Assembly: GCA_964496495.1 (NCBI GenBank)
Contig: CAZBZU010000014.1
Location: 3,577 to 67,576 of the forward strand
Length of the DNA: 64,000 bases
Direction: 5' to 3'
From: JASBRS01 sp964496495
GTDB lineage: Bacteria; Deinococcota; Deinococci; Deinococcales; Trueperaceae
In this document: positions 1 to 10,560 of the stretch, piece after piece
Position numbering within the stretch: the first letter of the stretch is position 1
How the letters are laid out: each line of letters begins with the position of its first letter
The notes under the pieces: model-generated
What the model was told of the DNA's origin: nothing
Databases searched by the model: none
What the model saw: only the letters and a program-made list of their open reading frames with translations
Position numbers and translations under genes: made by a program

Positions 1-174
1 CTGTGGACCGACCACGTCACGCTCGAACGCCGGCTCCAACCTGGAGAGGCGGCCGCCAGCGTCAGCGCCGGCCCCGGCGTGGCGGACGTGCAGGCTCACC
101 GCATCGCCGAGCCGCGCGTCGCGACCGGCTCGCGCTTCACTCTCAACGCCTTCGGGCGACTCTTCGGCGTATGA
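1..174 (+). CDS. C-terminal end of an unrecognised protein (partial)
   Basis: The reading frame is open from the first base of the window and stops at TGA 172-174. The 57 visible residues have strong GC at the third codon position, as in the real genes of this window, so I accept it as the tail of a gene whose start lies outside. The visible part begins LWTDHVTLERRL and ends AFGRLFGV. I do not recognise a family. It runs in the same direction as the MscS gene, with only 16 bases between them, so it may be the upstream member of the same operon. Confidence 0.5.
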   Translation: MWTDHVTLERRLQPGEAAASVSAGPGVADVQAHRIAEPRVATGSRFTLNAFGRLFGV

Positions 175-190
175 GGACTGGGAGGCGCCC

Positions 191-1147
191 ATGGGTTGGC
201 TGAGCTCGGTAGCGAACGCCCTGCACCTGCACATGAGCGGCGAGCAGCTCGGGGCCCTCGCCCGTGCGGGCGTGTACGTCGTGCTCGGTATCGTCCTGGC
301 GCGTCTCGCCGCCGTCGCCGTCAACCGCGCGACGCGCCACATGAGCGCGCAGGAGCGCGTCCTGCTGCGGCGACTGGCGAGCTATCTGGTGATGGGCCTG
401 TTCTTCGCCTCCGCGTTGCGTGAGGCGGGGTTCCGGTTCGACGTGTTGCTCGGCGCGGCCGGGATCGTGACGGTGGCGGTCGGGTTCGCGTCGCAGACCT
501 CGGCCTCGAACATGATCAGCGGCCTGTTCCTGATGCTCGAGCGCTCCATCGCCATAGGGGACGTCATCAACGTCTCCGGGACCGTCGGCGAGGTGCTCTC
601 GGTCGACCTGCTGTCGACGCGCCTTCGCACCTTCGACAACCTGCTGGTGCGCATCCCCAACCAGACCATGGTGAGCACCATGATCACCAACTACAATCGC
701 CTGCCCATCCGGCGCTTCGATCTGCAGGTCGGCGTCGCATACAAGGAGGATCTCGCCATGGTGGAGAAGACGCTCCTCGACATCGCGGATCGCAATCCGT
801 TGTGCCTGGAGGACCCGGCGCCGCTCCTGATCGCGAACGGGTTCGGCGCCTCGTCGATCGACTATCAGCTTTCGGTCTGGGCGAAGCGCGAGAACTGGCT
901 CGAGCTCCGCAACCGCATCACTCGCGAGGTCAAGGCCGGCTTCGACGATCTCGGCATCGAGATCCCCTTCCCCCACGTGTCGGTCTACACCGGCAGCGCC
1001 AGCCAGCCCTTCCCGGTCGCGCTGACCACGCCCTCGGCTGCCAGGCCTCCGGATGCGGGCCCTGGCCCGGGCGGGGAGACCGCCGGCGGCGGCCCGGGTG
1101 CGGCCGATGTTGGCGGCAGGCCCCAGTCGCAACAGGACCCGGCATGA
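191..1147 (+). CDS. Small-conductance mechanosensitive channel (MscS family)
   Basis: A 318-residue inner-membrane channel of the MscS family, which opens under membrane tension and releases solutes during hypo-osmotic shock. Three hydrophobic segments are visible at about residues 22-44, 60-77 and 84-116. The third carries the Gly/Ala-rich pore-helix pattern of MscS (LLGAAGIVTVAVGFASQ). The beta domain follows (SIAIGDVINVSGTVGEV, about 119-136) and then the mixed alpha/beta vestibule. The last 50 residues are a Pro/Gly-rich tail without recognisable structure. The ATG start is preceded by GGGAGG. The stop overlaps the next start by ATGA, so the two genes are probably translationally coupled. 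Confidence 0.93.
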   Translation: MGWLSSVANALHLHMSGEQLGALARAGVYVVLGIVLARLAAVAVNRATRHMSAQERVLLRRLASYLVMGLFFASALREAGFRFDVLLGAAGIVTVAVGFASQTSASNMISGLFLMLERSIAIGDVINVSGTVGEVLSVDLLSTRLRTFDNLLVRIPNQTMVSTMITNYNRLPIRRFDLQVGVAYKEDLAMVEKTLLDIADRNPLCLEDPAPLLIANGFGASSIDYQLSVWAKRENWLELRNRITREVKAGFDDLGIEIPFPHVSVYTGSASQPFPVALTTPSAARPPDAGPGPGGETAGGGPGAADVGGRPQSQQDPA

Positions 1148-1959
1148 CGGCGCCGGCGGGTGAGGCCGGAGCGAGAATCGCCTACGTCGCCTTCCGCAGC
1201 CTTCACGCCGACCCGCTCACGCTGGCGGGCCAGTTGCGGGTTCCGCAGGCCGTCGCCGGACCGCTACCTGCCGTGGTCCTGGTGCACGGCTCCTACGGAG
1301 TCGACGGTCGCGGCGCGAGCCTGGCGGCGGTGCTGAACGGCGGCGGCATCGCAACGCTGGAGATCGACCTGTGGGCGCCGCGCGGGGTCCGGCAGCCGCT
1401 GGACCGTCCCAGCCATGCGGCAGAGACGCTGCCGGACGCGTTCGGCGCCTTGCGCTACCTGGCGTCGCGCCCGGATATCGACGCGCGGCGCATCGGCATC
1501 GCGGGCTTCTCCTGGGGCGGGGTGGTGTCGTTGCTCAGCGCCACCCGCCGGTACGCCGAGGAGATCGCCGGCGTGGACGGTGAGCGCTTCGCCGCGCACG
1601 CCCCCTTCTACCCGGTGTGCTGGGCGTACAACCGGCGGCCCGGATACGAGGTGCGCGACCTCACCGGCGCCCCCGTGCTCATCCAGGCGGGTGCCCTGGA
1701 CACCTACGACCGGCCGACCGGCTGCCAGGAGATGGTGGCGGCGCTTCCGGAAGCCGACCGTCGCCACGTCCGGGTCATCGTCTACCCGGGGGCGACGCAT
1801 GCCTTCGACCGGCAGCAGCCGGAGGTGGTGGTCCAGGACCCGCATGCCAACGAGGGCGCCGGAGGAGAGGTGCGCTTCGCGCCCAATCCTGAGGTCACCG
1901 CTCGTGCGCACCGCGAGACGGTAGCGTTCTTCCGAGAGGCGCTGACGCCGCCGTCATGA
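1144..1959 (+). CDS. Dienelactone-hydrolase-family alpha/beta hydrolase
   Basis: A 271-residue alpha/beta hydrolase. The nucleophile elbow GFSWGG places Ser at 123. Asp186 (GALD) and His219 (GATHAF) fit the rest of the triad, and the oxyanion region is LVHGSYG at about 46-52. The family fold matches dienelactone hydrolases, but those usually have Cys as nucleophile, so a general esterase or hydrolase activity is more likely than dienelactone cleavage. No signal peptide is seen, so it is probably cytosolic. I chose ATG 1144 because it overlaps the MscS stop as ATGA; the frame stays open further upstream, but that part lies inside the channel gene. The substrate cannot be deduced. Confidence 0.85.
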   Translation: MTAPAGEAGARIAYVAFRSLHADPLTLAGQLRVPQAVAGPLPAVVLVHGSYGVDGRGASLAAVLNGGGIATLEIDLWAPRGVRQPLDRPSHAAETLPDAFGALRYLASRPDIDARRIGIAGFSWGGVVSLLSATRRYAEEIAGVDGERFAAHAPFYPVCWAYNRRPGYEVRDLTGAPVLIQAGALDTYDRPTGCQEMVAALPEADRRHVRVIVYPGATHAFDRQQPEVVVQDPHANEGAGGEVRFAPNPEVTARAHRETVAFFREALTPPS

Positions 1960-2059
1960 GCTCGCCGCCCGGTGGCCAACGCGAGGACCCGTCGCCGCCG
2001 GTCGGCTGCGCGACTCTCGTGGCCGCCGCCACGGCCGCGGGCGCGGCGGCAGGGCGCAT

Positions 2060-2065
2060 TAGGAT
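2060..2065 (+). promoter_or_regulatory. -10 box TAGGAT for a probable leaderless mRNA
   Basis: TAGGAT lies 8 nt before ATG 2074, so transcription would begin at or next to the start codon. No recognisable -35 hexamer is seen. Confidence 0.5.
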
Positions 2066-2073
2066 GGACCATC

Positions 2074-3075
<1,002 letters not shown>

Positions 3076-3093
3076 CGCCCGCCGGGAGCCGCC

Positions 3094-3897
3094 ATGGACC
3101 GGGTAGCCGTCACCGTTCTCGAGATCGCCCGCCTGCGCTTCGACCTGGCCGACGCCTACGGTCCGGAGGCGGCGGGTCTGGCGGAAGGGGGCCCCGCGGC
3201 GATCCCGGTGCAGGCCTTCCACCTGGCGCTTCCCGGGCGCTCGGTGCTGGTCGACGCTCCGCACTACGATCCCGCCGACACGCCCGCGGCCTACCAGCTG
3301 CCGAACTACCAGGCGCCGCCGCCGCTGGCGGTGCAGCTCGAGGACCGCGGCATCGCGCCCGGGGACGTCACCGACGTCGTTCTCACCCATCTGCATTTCG
3401 ACCACTACGGCGGCCTCACGCACCTGGTGGACGGCCGCCTGCGGCCGCTGTTCGCCGGCGCCCGGCACTACCTGGGACGCGGCGACTGGCCCCCGGCAGC
3501 GGCGGAGGCCGGGCCGCTCGTCGACCGCACGGTCGGCGTGGTGGAGGCGCGCGACCTTCTCAGCCTCACGAGCGCCGAGCCCGGCGAGGACATCGACCTG
3601 GGTGACGGCCTGGCGCTGGTGCCGGCGCCCGGGGAGTCCCCCGGTCACCAGCTGGTGCGCGCCCAGGTGGGGGACGACGTGGTGTACCTGGTGGGCGACC
3701 TGTTCCACCACCCCGTGGAGCTCCGCGGAGGAGGGCCCGACGTGCGCTGGGCGGACCCCGCCGCCATGGCCGCGAGCAAGCGTAGGCTGACCGCGCGCGC
3801 CGCCGACGAGGGCGCGCGCGTCTACGCCAGTCATATCGACGGCGCCTACCGTGTGGCCCGGAGCTGCGGAGGCTTCAGGTGGCTGCGGCTCGGGTGA
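3094..3897 (+). CDS. Metallo-beta-lactamase-fold hydrolase
   Basis: A 267-residue MBL-fold protein. The dinuclear metal motif is complete: THLHFDH (His99, His101, Asp103, His104), His185 (SPGHQ), Asp202 (GDLFHH) and His247 (ASHIDG). The pattern resembles lactonases and other small-molecule hydrolases; no rhodanese or RNA-binding domain is attached. No signal peptide is visible, so it is likely cytosolic. It starts 18 bases after the DHS-like gene, with GGGAGCC ahead of the ATG, and is probably co-transcribed with it. A shared role in polyamine or amine metabolism is only inference from the context. Confidence 0.85.
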   Translation: MDRVAVTVLEIARLRFDLADAYGPEAAGLAEGGPAAIPVQAFHLALPGRSVLVDAPHYDPADTPAAYQLPNYQAPPPLAVQLEDRGIAPGDVTDVVLTHLHFDHYGGLTHLVDGRLRPLFAGARHYLGRGDWPPAAAEAGPLVDRTVGVVEARDLLSLTSAEPGEDIDLGDGLALVPAPGESPGHQLVRAQVGDDVVYLVGDLFHHPVELRGGGPDVRWADPAAMAASKRRLTARAADEGARVYASHIDGAYRVARSCGGFRWLRLG

Positions 3898-3928
3898 GCG
3901 GCTGCCGTCGCGGCGGCCGCCCGTGCCC

Positions 3929-5191
3929 TCAGAAAGCGTACGTCAGCGCGACACGCAGCTGGCTGTCGTGGCGCCAGCTGCCGTAGCGGCTGCCGTCGCG
4001 GCCGTAGAAGAGGTAGAGCTCGGCGTCGCCGGTGACGCCGCCGGCGAAGGTGTAGCTGAGGCCCGGACGAACCATGCCGCTGCCGTCGCTGTAGTCGTGG
4101 AGCCAGGCGGCCTGGGCGCTGAGGCGCGGGCCGGCGTCGTACGCGATGGTGGCGAGGGAGCTGAAGGTGGTGGTGGCGTTGTCCCGGCCCTTATCGGCGC
4201 CCACGTGCTCGAGGATGCCCTCGAGGGTAGCGGTGGCTCCGCTCGGGAAGGTGTGCTCGGCTTCGAGGACGGCCTGGTAGCCGGGGTTGCCGATGGTCGG
4301 GTCGGTGCCGTCGGGGTCGTGGGTGAAGGTGGCGGCGGCCTCGCCGCGGAACACGGCGTGCGCGGTGGCGAGGGAGAAGTCGGCGCCGAGCAGGTCGTAG
4401 CGGTCGTAGTCGAGGACGCTCCGCACGAGCACCTGCCCGGGGGTGGAGGTGGGCACGGTGGTGACGCTGACGGTGGGCGTGGTGCGGATGCCGTGGATGT
4501 AGGCCAGGCTGACGTCGCCGCCGCTGAGGGCGTCGAGGTCGAGGGTGACGCGGGCGCCGAACTGGACGTTGGCGAGCCTGGCGGCGGGCAGGTCGTCCTG
4601 CGTCGGGGCCTGGCCGACCACGGTGACGCCGGGCGGCAGCGGGAGGCTGATGGTGCCGCCGGCCTGCCAGGCCGTGCCCGGCTCCTCCGAGGCCCGGAAG
4701 ACGGGCAGGAGCACCAGGTCGAGCTTGAGGGCGTCCTGGCGGTCGTGGACGATCGCGCGGATCATGGGGGTGGGGATGCGCTGGTCGGCCGGGTCGGCGA
4801 CGGGGAAGCGGAGGTCGCGCGGGTTCAGGACGTCCTCCGGGTTGACGGCGTCGGTGGAGCCCCAGAAGGCGATCTGCTGGCCGACGATGAGGTCGATGTC
4901 GCCGAGGTAGAGGGTGGCGTACGCCTTTCCGAGATGCACGTCGGTACCGCTTCCGGCGCCGTCGTAGCCGGCGATGAGCTCGGCCTCGAAGCTGGCGTCC
5001 GGGAGGATCCCGGAGCCGACGTCGCCGGTGGCGTGGAGCTCGAGCCGCGCGGACGCGACGGGGATGGTGCCGTCGAAGGCGGCGCCGAAGGTGGTGGTGA
5101 CCTTCCCGCCGAGGTGGAAGCCGGTCTGGGCGCCGGCGGCCGCTCCCAGGCCGAGGAGCAGGAGGGATGCCAGGATGCGTCGCATGGTCAC
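3929..5191 (-). CDS. Outer membrane beta-barrel protein (DUF1302/porin-like)
   Basis: A 420-residue exported protein with a signal peptide at about residues 3-21 (ILASLLLLGLGAAAGA, then Q). It is followed by alternating hydrophobic/polar strands rich in Gly, Thr and aromatic residues, and it ends in a C-terminal aromatic residue (LRVALTYAF), as outer membrane barrels do. The segment LYLGDIDLIVGQQIAFWGSTDAVNPEDVLNPRDL resembles DUF1302-like proteins that accompany MMPL exporters; this is shown here only in part and from memory of the family. The GTG start overlaps the upstream stop as GTGA; an ATG two codons later (5185) is an alternative. It is the last gene of the operon and a likely outer-membrane partner of the exporter. 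Confidence 0.75.
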   Translation of the reverse strand: MTMRRILASLLLLGLGAAAGAQTGFHLGGKVTTTFGAAFDGTIPVASARLELHATGDVGSGILPDASFEAELIAGYDGAGSGTDVHLGKAYATLYLGDIDLIVGQQIAFWGSTDAVNPEDVLNPRDLRFPVADPADQRIPTPMIRAIVHDRQDALKLDLVLLPVFRASEEPGTAWQAGGTISLPLPPGVTVVGQAPTQDDLPAARLANVQFGARVTLDLDALSGGDVSLAYIHGIRTTPTVSVTTVPTSTPGQVLVRSVLDYDRYDLLGADFSLATAHAVFRGEAAATFTHDPDGTDPTIGNPGYQAVLEAEHTFPSGATATLEGILEHVGADKGRDNATTTFSSLATIAYDAGPRLSAQAAWLHDYSDGSGMVRPGLSYTFAGGVTGDAELYLFYGRDGSRYGSWRHDSQLRVALTYAF

Positions 5192-5958
5192 CTCGTCAGG
5201 AAGCGCTCGGTGAAGACCTCGGCGGGGATGGACGCGGCGACGCTGACGTCGCTCTGCTGCAGGGTGGTGGTCGAGCCGCCGGACGCCGATGCCATGCGCA
5301 TCTCGCTGGGCAGGGTGTAGCCGTCCACCACCGTGGTCTTGCCGATGGTCATGACCTTGAGGAGCGCGCCGGCCCGGTAGAACTCGATCCGGCTGGGGAT
5401 GAGGGTCGCTTCCGGCACGTGTAGCACGAGCTTGCTGTAGGACGTGTCGGTGCCCGGCCTGGGCGTCGCCTGCACCACGTACACCGGGCCGGGATCGACC
5501 TTCAGCAGCTCGTTGTCGTAGGTCTCGTGGGTGCCGGTCTGCAGGTCGCTGATGTCCTCGTAGGAGAAGTCCGATCCGAAGAAGGCCTGCTGCTTCTGGC
5601 TCCCGGCGATGCGTCGTGTGCGGTCCAGGGCCGGGAGGTAGACCATCGCGTCGGTGCTGCCGTCCGCACGCTTGAGGGACAGGAAGCCCGACCCGGCGAT
5701 GTCGGCGGGCGCCGTGAACTTGACGACCTCGCTGTCGCCGCCGTCGGCGGACCAGATGCGCATCGTCCGGGTGAGGGACTGTCCCGAGCGGGAGGTGATG
5801 GTCATGGTCATGGTGGAGATCAGGGCCTTCGGCGCGGGTCGGGCGTCGACGGCGGCCATGACGGCCGCTCCCGTGGTGTACGTCTGGGCGTAGCCATGGG
5901 CGGCGCCGGCCGCGACGCAGAGCACGGCGAGCAGGCTGAGGAACGTGTGCCTAGGCAT
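5188..5958 (-). CDS. LolA-like outer membrane lipoprotein-sorting protein
   Basis: A 256-residue periplasmic protein of the LolA-like group (annotated as outer membrane lipoprotein-sorting protein) that accompanies RND/MMPL exporters. A signal peptide covers about residues 1-24 (TFLSLLAVLCVAAGAAHG). The body shows the antiparallel-sheet repeat of this family: TMTMTITSRSG, MRIWSADGG, SGFLSLKRADG, MVYLPALDRTRRI and FFGSDFSYEDI. I chose ATG 5958 because GGGAGGTG lies just upstream; an earlier in-frame ATG at 5985 falls inside the exporter gene. It overlaps the exporter by 8 bases and the barrel gene by 4. It probably carries a hydrophobic substrate between the exporter and the outer membrane. 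Confidence 0.83.
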   Translation of the reverse strand: MPRHTFLSLLAVLCVAAGAAHGYAQTYTTGAAVMAAVDARPAPKALISTMTMTITSRSGQSLTRTMRIWSADGGDSEVVKFTAPADIAGSGFLSLKRADGSTDAMVYLPALDRTRRIAGSQKQQAFFGSDFSYEDISDLQTGTHETYDNELLKVDPGPVYVVQATPRPGTDTSYSKLVLHVPEATLIPSRIEFYRAGALLKVMTIGKTTVVDGYTLPSEMRMASASGGSTTTLQQSDVSVAASIPAEVFTERFLTR

Positions 5959-8215
5959 GCTTGGACACCTCCCGAGGGGTGGCACGGGGCGAGCCAGGGT
6001 GGCGTAGGAAGATCAGGCAGGCGGCCGGGAGCAGCGTGAGCGACATGATGCCGATCGACGCCACGGTGAAGACCATGAGCGCGCCGAGCGTGCGAATGGG
6101 CACGAAGCTGCTTGAGATCATCGCGGCGAAGCCGGCTCCGAGCGTCAGGGCGGTGAAGACGATGGAGCGGCCGGAGGTGGTCACGCTCCGCTCCATGGCG
6201 ACCTCCGGGTCGTGGCCGCGCCGGCGCTCCTCCATGTAACGGACCGTGAGGTGGATGGCGTAGTCGCCTACGCCGATGGCGAGCGCGCCGAGGAGCATGG
6301 TGGCGAGGTCCAGCGGGATGCCGAGGTACCCCAGGGCGCCGTACTGCAGGGCGATCGTCACCAGCAGTGCGAGGATCGTCACCAGCGCCGCCGGCAACGA
6401 GCGCACCAGGCTGTCGACGATCACGACCACCAGGATCGCCAGCGTGAGGCTGACGATGAAGTCGTGCAGCAGCGCCTTCTCGATGGCGAGCTGCAGCAGC
6501 GAGAGCCCCGTGTAGCCGAGCTCCGCGCGTCCTGCGATGGTTCTCGCTGCCACCTGCCGGATGGCGTCGTAGACGCGGTGCAGCTCGTGCGTCGAGCTGG
6601 CGCCGGTGGTGATCTGGATGATGCCCTGGGTGGCGTCGAGCGTCATGAACTGGGTGATGTCGCCGACGTCGCCGGACATCTGGTAGACGAGCAGCTCCTG
6701 GGCCACCGCCTGGCGGGTGGCGGGCAGGCCGCGCTCGCCGGTGAGGGCCTGGTTGATGGTCCGGATGACGTCGGCGATGGAGGTGCTGAAGCCCACCTCG
6801 GGGATGGCGTCGACGCCCTGCTCGAAGGCGAGCATGGCGCGCAGCAGCGTGGGATCGGCGATGTCGCCGGTGACGAGCACCTCGACCTGGCTCGCGCCGC
6901 CGAAGGTCCGCTCGACCACGTCGTAGCTCTGCCTGACGGAGGAGTCCTTGCGGAAGTAGCTGAGCACCGCGGTGTTCGGGACGATGCGGCTGGCGCCGAA
7001 GCCGGCGCAGGCCGCCAGCGCCGCGGCGGCCGCGAGGATGGCCCAGCGGTGGCGGGCGACGAAGCGCGAGAGCCGGCCCAGGCGCCTGCTGATCGCCCTC
7101 GACGCGTCGTGCTTCGGCACCTGCTTCGGTGGCGGCAGCAGGTGCAGGATGGCAGGGAGCAGCAGCAGCGAGGCGGCCAGCGCGGTGACCACGCCTCCGG
7201 CCGTGACCAGGCCGAGCGCGCGTACGGTGGGGATGGAGGAGAGCACCAGCGTGCACATGGCGGCGGCGATGGCGATGCCCGAGATGAGCACGCCGAGCCC
7301 GGTCTCGCTGACGGCCAGCTCGATCGCCTCGTCCTTGTCGCGCCCCATCGCCAGGTCGTAGACGTAGCGCCCCAGCAGGTGCAGCGAGAAGGAGCTGCCG
7401 ACGGCGAGGATGGCGACCGGCGCGATGACGTTGAGGGCGGTGAGCCGGGCGCCGAGCCAGCCCATGGCGCCTATCGACCACACCAGGCCGGTCAGCACCG
7501 TCAACATCGGTAGGAGCGCCCCGCGCATGCTCCGGAAGTTCAGGTAGAGCAGCGCCAGGATGAGCAGCCCGGCCAGGCCGCAGAGCAGCGGCAGGTCCCG
7601 ACTGGCGATGTCATGCATCGCCACCTCGAACAGGGGAGCCCCGGCGAGGTGGGCGGGCCCGGGCCAGTCGGAGGCCAGCACCCGGTCGATCTCGGGGACG
7701 ACCGCGCGCGAGCTCGCCTGGTCGGAGACCTGCAGGATGACCGAGGCCGCCGTGCCCGCGGCGTTCACGAGGCGGCCGTGACCGTAGAGCTCGGAGGTCT
7801 GCAGGAAGCTGCGGAGGCCGGCGATGTCCTGCGGATCCAGGTGCCGGGGGCCGATGACGTTCTCGATGCGCAGGAGGCCGCCATCGTCGGTCATGCGGGT
7901 GGCGTTGGCGGCGCTGGTGACCCGCTGGACGCCGGGGACGCGCTGCAGGGCGGTGGTGACCCGCTCGAGGTCGGCGAGTGCCTCGGGCGTGTAGATGTCG
8001 CCTTCCAGCACGGCGACCATGAGCTTGCCCGTGCCGAAGGTCCGCTCCACCTGGTGGTGGAGGGCGGTCACCGGCGAGCTGTCCGGGTACAGGGCCGCGA
8101 TGGAGTCGTCGAGGCCCACCCGTGTCAGGCCCAACCCCAGGGCGAGCGTCACCACCGCGAAGGCGGCGATGATCAGCCAGCTCCTGTCGAGCGCGAGTCG
8201 CGCCACGCGCTTCAT
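5951..8215 (-). CDS. MMPL/RND-family exporter
   Basis: A 754-residue inner-membrane transporter of the MMPL branch of the RND superfamily. It has two similar halves, each with one hydrophobic helix, a large periplasmic domain and five more helices. The first helix is at about residues 13-31, the first helix bundle at about 205-360 and the second half begins at about 390. The segment VAILAVGSSFSLHLLGRYV in half one and its counterpart ALAIGVGDYAIHLTVRYME in half two mark the central proton-coupling helices. MMPL proteins export lipids and hydrophobic compounds using the proton gradient. Downstream LolA-like and barrel genes suggest envelope lipid trafficking. The start ATG follows GAGAGAGG. 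Confidence 0.9.
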   Translation of the reverse strand: MKRVARLALDRSWLIIAAFAVVTLALGLGLTRVGLDDSIAALYPDSSPVTALHHQVERTFGTGKLMVAVLEGDIYTPEALADLERVTTALQRVPGVQRVTSAANATRMTDDGGLLRIENVIGPRHLDPQDIAGLRSFLQTSELYGHGRLVNAAGTAASVILQVSDQASSRAVVPEIDRVLASDWPGPAHLAGAPLFEVAMHDIASRDLPLLCGLAGLLILALLYLNFRSMRGALLPMLTVLTGLVWSIGAMGWLGARLTALNVIAPVAILAVGSSFSLHLLGRYVYDLAMGRDKDEAIELAVSETGLGVLISGIAIAAAMCTLVLSSIPTVRALGLVTAGGVVTALAASLLLLPAILHLLPPPKQVPKHDASRAISRRLGRLSRFVARHRWAILAAAAALAACAGFGASRIVPNTAVLSYFRKDSSVRQSYDVVERTFGGASQVEVLVTGDIADPTLLRAMLAFEQGVDAIPEVGFSTSIADVIRTINQALTGERGLPATRQAVAQELLVYQMSGDVGDITQFMTLDATQGIIQITTGASSTHELHRVYDAIRQVAARTIAGRAELGYTGLSLLQLAIEKALLHDFIVSLTLAILVVVIVDSLVRSLPAALVTILALLVTIALQYGALGYLGIPLDLATMLLGALAIGVGDYAIHLTVRYMEERRRGHDPEVAMERSVTTSGRSIVFTALTLGAGFAAMISSSFVPIRTLGALMVFTVASIGIMSLTLLPAACLIFLRHPGSPRATPREVSKHA

Positions 8216-8261
8216 GGCTCGGCCTCTCTCTCACGGGCAGCGTGCCCGCGGTGCCCCGAGA

Positions 8262-8276
8262 AACCAAAAATTATGA
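8262..8276 (-). promoter_or_regulatory. AT-rich element before the exporter gene
   Basis: Read on the minus strand this patch is TAATTTTTGGTTTC, an unusual AT-rich island in the 84 bases between the regulator and the exporter. It shares TTTGGTTT with the element ahead of the regulator (9041-9063). It may be a promoter or a binding site of that regulator. Confidence 0.35.
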
Positions 8277-8299
8277 CCGGGAGGTCCGCCATTCGAGCC

Positions 8300-9025
8300 T
8301 CACGTCCCCGCCTCGCCGCTGCCCAGGAGCGGCGCCAGCACCGCGTTGAGGTTGGCTGCGAGCTGGCGGCAGGCGTCCGTGTCCATGCCGCTCACGTAAC
8401 CCAGGTAGGTCTCGGTGTGCCCCGAGACCTCGTCGGCCCAGGTGCCGTCGACGCCTTCCTGGTCCGCCAGCGCACCCAGCGCGAAGCCGCCCAGCAGCAG
8501 CAGGCTCTCGCGCGTGGCCGCCTTCGCCGAGAAGAGCAGCGCCTTGAGGTAGGCGCTGGCGCTGCGCCAGCGTCCCGAGCGCCACAGCCGCAGCATCAGC
8601 ACGGTCGCCACCTCGGTGCAGTAACGCAGCACCGGCGAGTCGTCCTGCGGGACGCGCGCCAGGACCTCGGCGGCCAGCTCGGTGTCCTCGAAGCGGCCGC
8701 TGCGCAACCGCTCCAGCAGCACCTCCTTGACCTTCTCCCAGTCGGCCGCCGGCAGGTCCGCGCCGAGCTCGGCCATGAGCTGGTGCGCCTTCGCCGTGGG
8801 CGCGAACACGATGATCGAGCGCCCGGGCTGGCGCTTGCCTTCGTCGAGGTGGTACTCGGAACGAGCGTAGCCGCGCTCCTCGAGCAGGCGCAGCATGTCG
8901 TAGGCGGTGAAAGGGCTCACACCCAGGCGCTCCGCCAGCAGCGGGTAGTGGATGGGCTCGGCCTGCTCGCGGTAGAGGTCCACGAGGTTGCGGATGAAGG
9001 CTTCCTGGCGCCTCGTCAGGTCCAT
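8300..9025 (-). CDS. HTH transcriptional regulator of the exporter operon
   Basis: A 241-residue protein with an N-terminal winged-helix-type domain at about residues 5-55 (HYPLLAERLGVSPFTAYDMLRLLEERGY), followed by a short wing and an all-helical C-terminal half of about 150 residues that probably senses a ligand or dimerises. I cannot assign it to a named family; the C-terminal half is reminiscent of TetR-like ligand domains, but the HTH is not at the usual TetR position. It lies directly upstream of the MMPL operon in the same direction and is divergent from the thiolase, so it may control both. ATG 9025 was chosen because GGAG precedes it; an in-frame ATG at 9076 is possible. AT-rich elements with TTTGGTTT lie upstream of it and of the exporter. 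Confidence 0.75.
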   Translation of the reverse strand: MDLTRRQEAFIRNLVDLYREQAEPIHYPLLAERLGVSPFTAYDMLRLLEERGYARSEYHLDEGKRQPGRSIIVFAPTAKAHQLMAELGADLPAADWEKVKEVLLERLRSGRFEDTELAAEVLARVPQDDSPVLRYCTEVATVLMLRLWRSGRWRSASAYLKALLFSAKAATRESLLLLGGFALGALADQEGVDGTWADEVSGHTETYLGYVSGMDTDACRQLAANLNAVLAPLLGSGEAGT

Positions 9026-9040
9026 CGCTCGCTCCACAGG

Positions 9041-9063
9041 GTCCAAAAAACCAAAGAACCCGT
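9041..9063. promoter_or_regulatory. AT-rich imperfect palindrome between regulator and thiolase
   Basis: The element begins GGGTCC, has an A-rich core with AACCAAAG, and ends GAACCC, giving six-base arms with one mismatch around eleven bases. It sits in the divergent gap between the regulator and the thiolase and shares TTTGGTTT (reverse strand) with the patch before the exporter. It is a candidate autoregulatory operator. Confidence 0.35.
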
Positions 9064-9180
9064 TCGCCGTGATCATAGACGGTGGCGACGCTCGCCGGCA
9101 GGGTCGCTTGTCCCCGCTGACGGAGGCCGGGCCGCGGCGCGCCCACGCGGGGCGCCGAGTCGGTGGGCCGGGCGCTGCGC

Positions 9181-9186
9181 TACCGT
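9181..9186 (+). promoter_or_regulatory. -10 box TACCGT for a probable leaderless mRNA
   Basis: TACCGT lies 7 nt before ATG 9194 of the thiolase, matching the TANNNT-near-start pattern seen repeatedly in this window. The intervening GGAG could alternatively act as a ribosome binding site. Confidence 0.4.
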
Positions 9187-9193
9187 GGAGCCC

Positions 9194-10525
<1,332 letters not shown>

Positions 10526-10560
10526 CGCGGGCGCGACGCCGGCGACCAGAAGGGAAGGAC

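Noticed and set aside
5820..7513. Long open frames on both strands through the exporter gene
   Set aside because: They are Arg/His/Gly-rich translations in shifted frames of the MMPL gene, which has clear transporter motifs.
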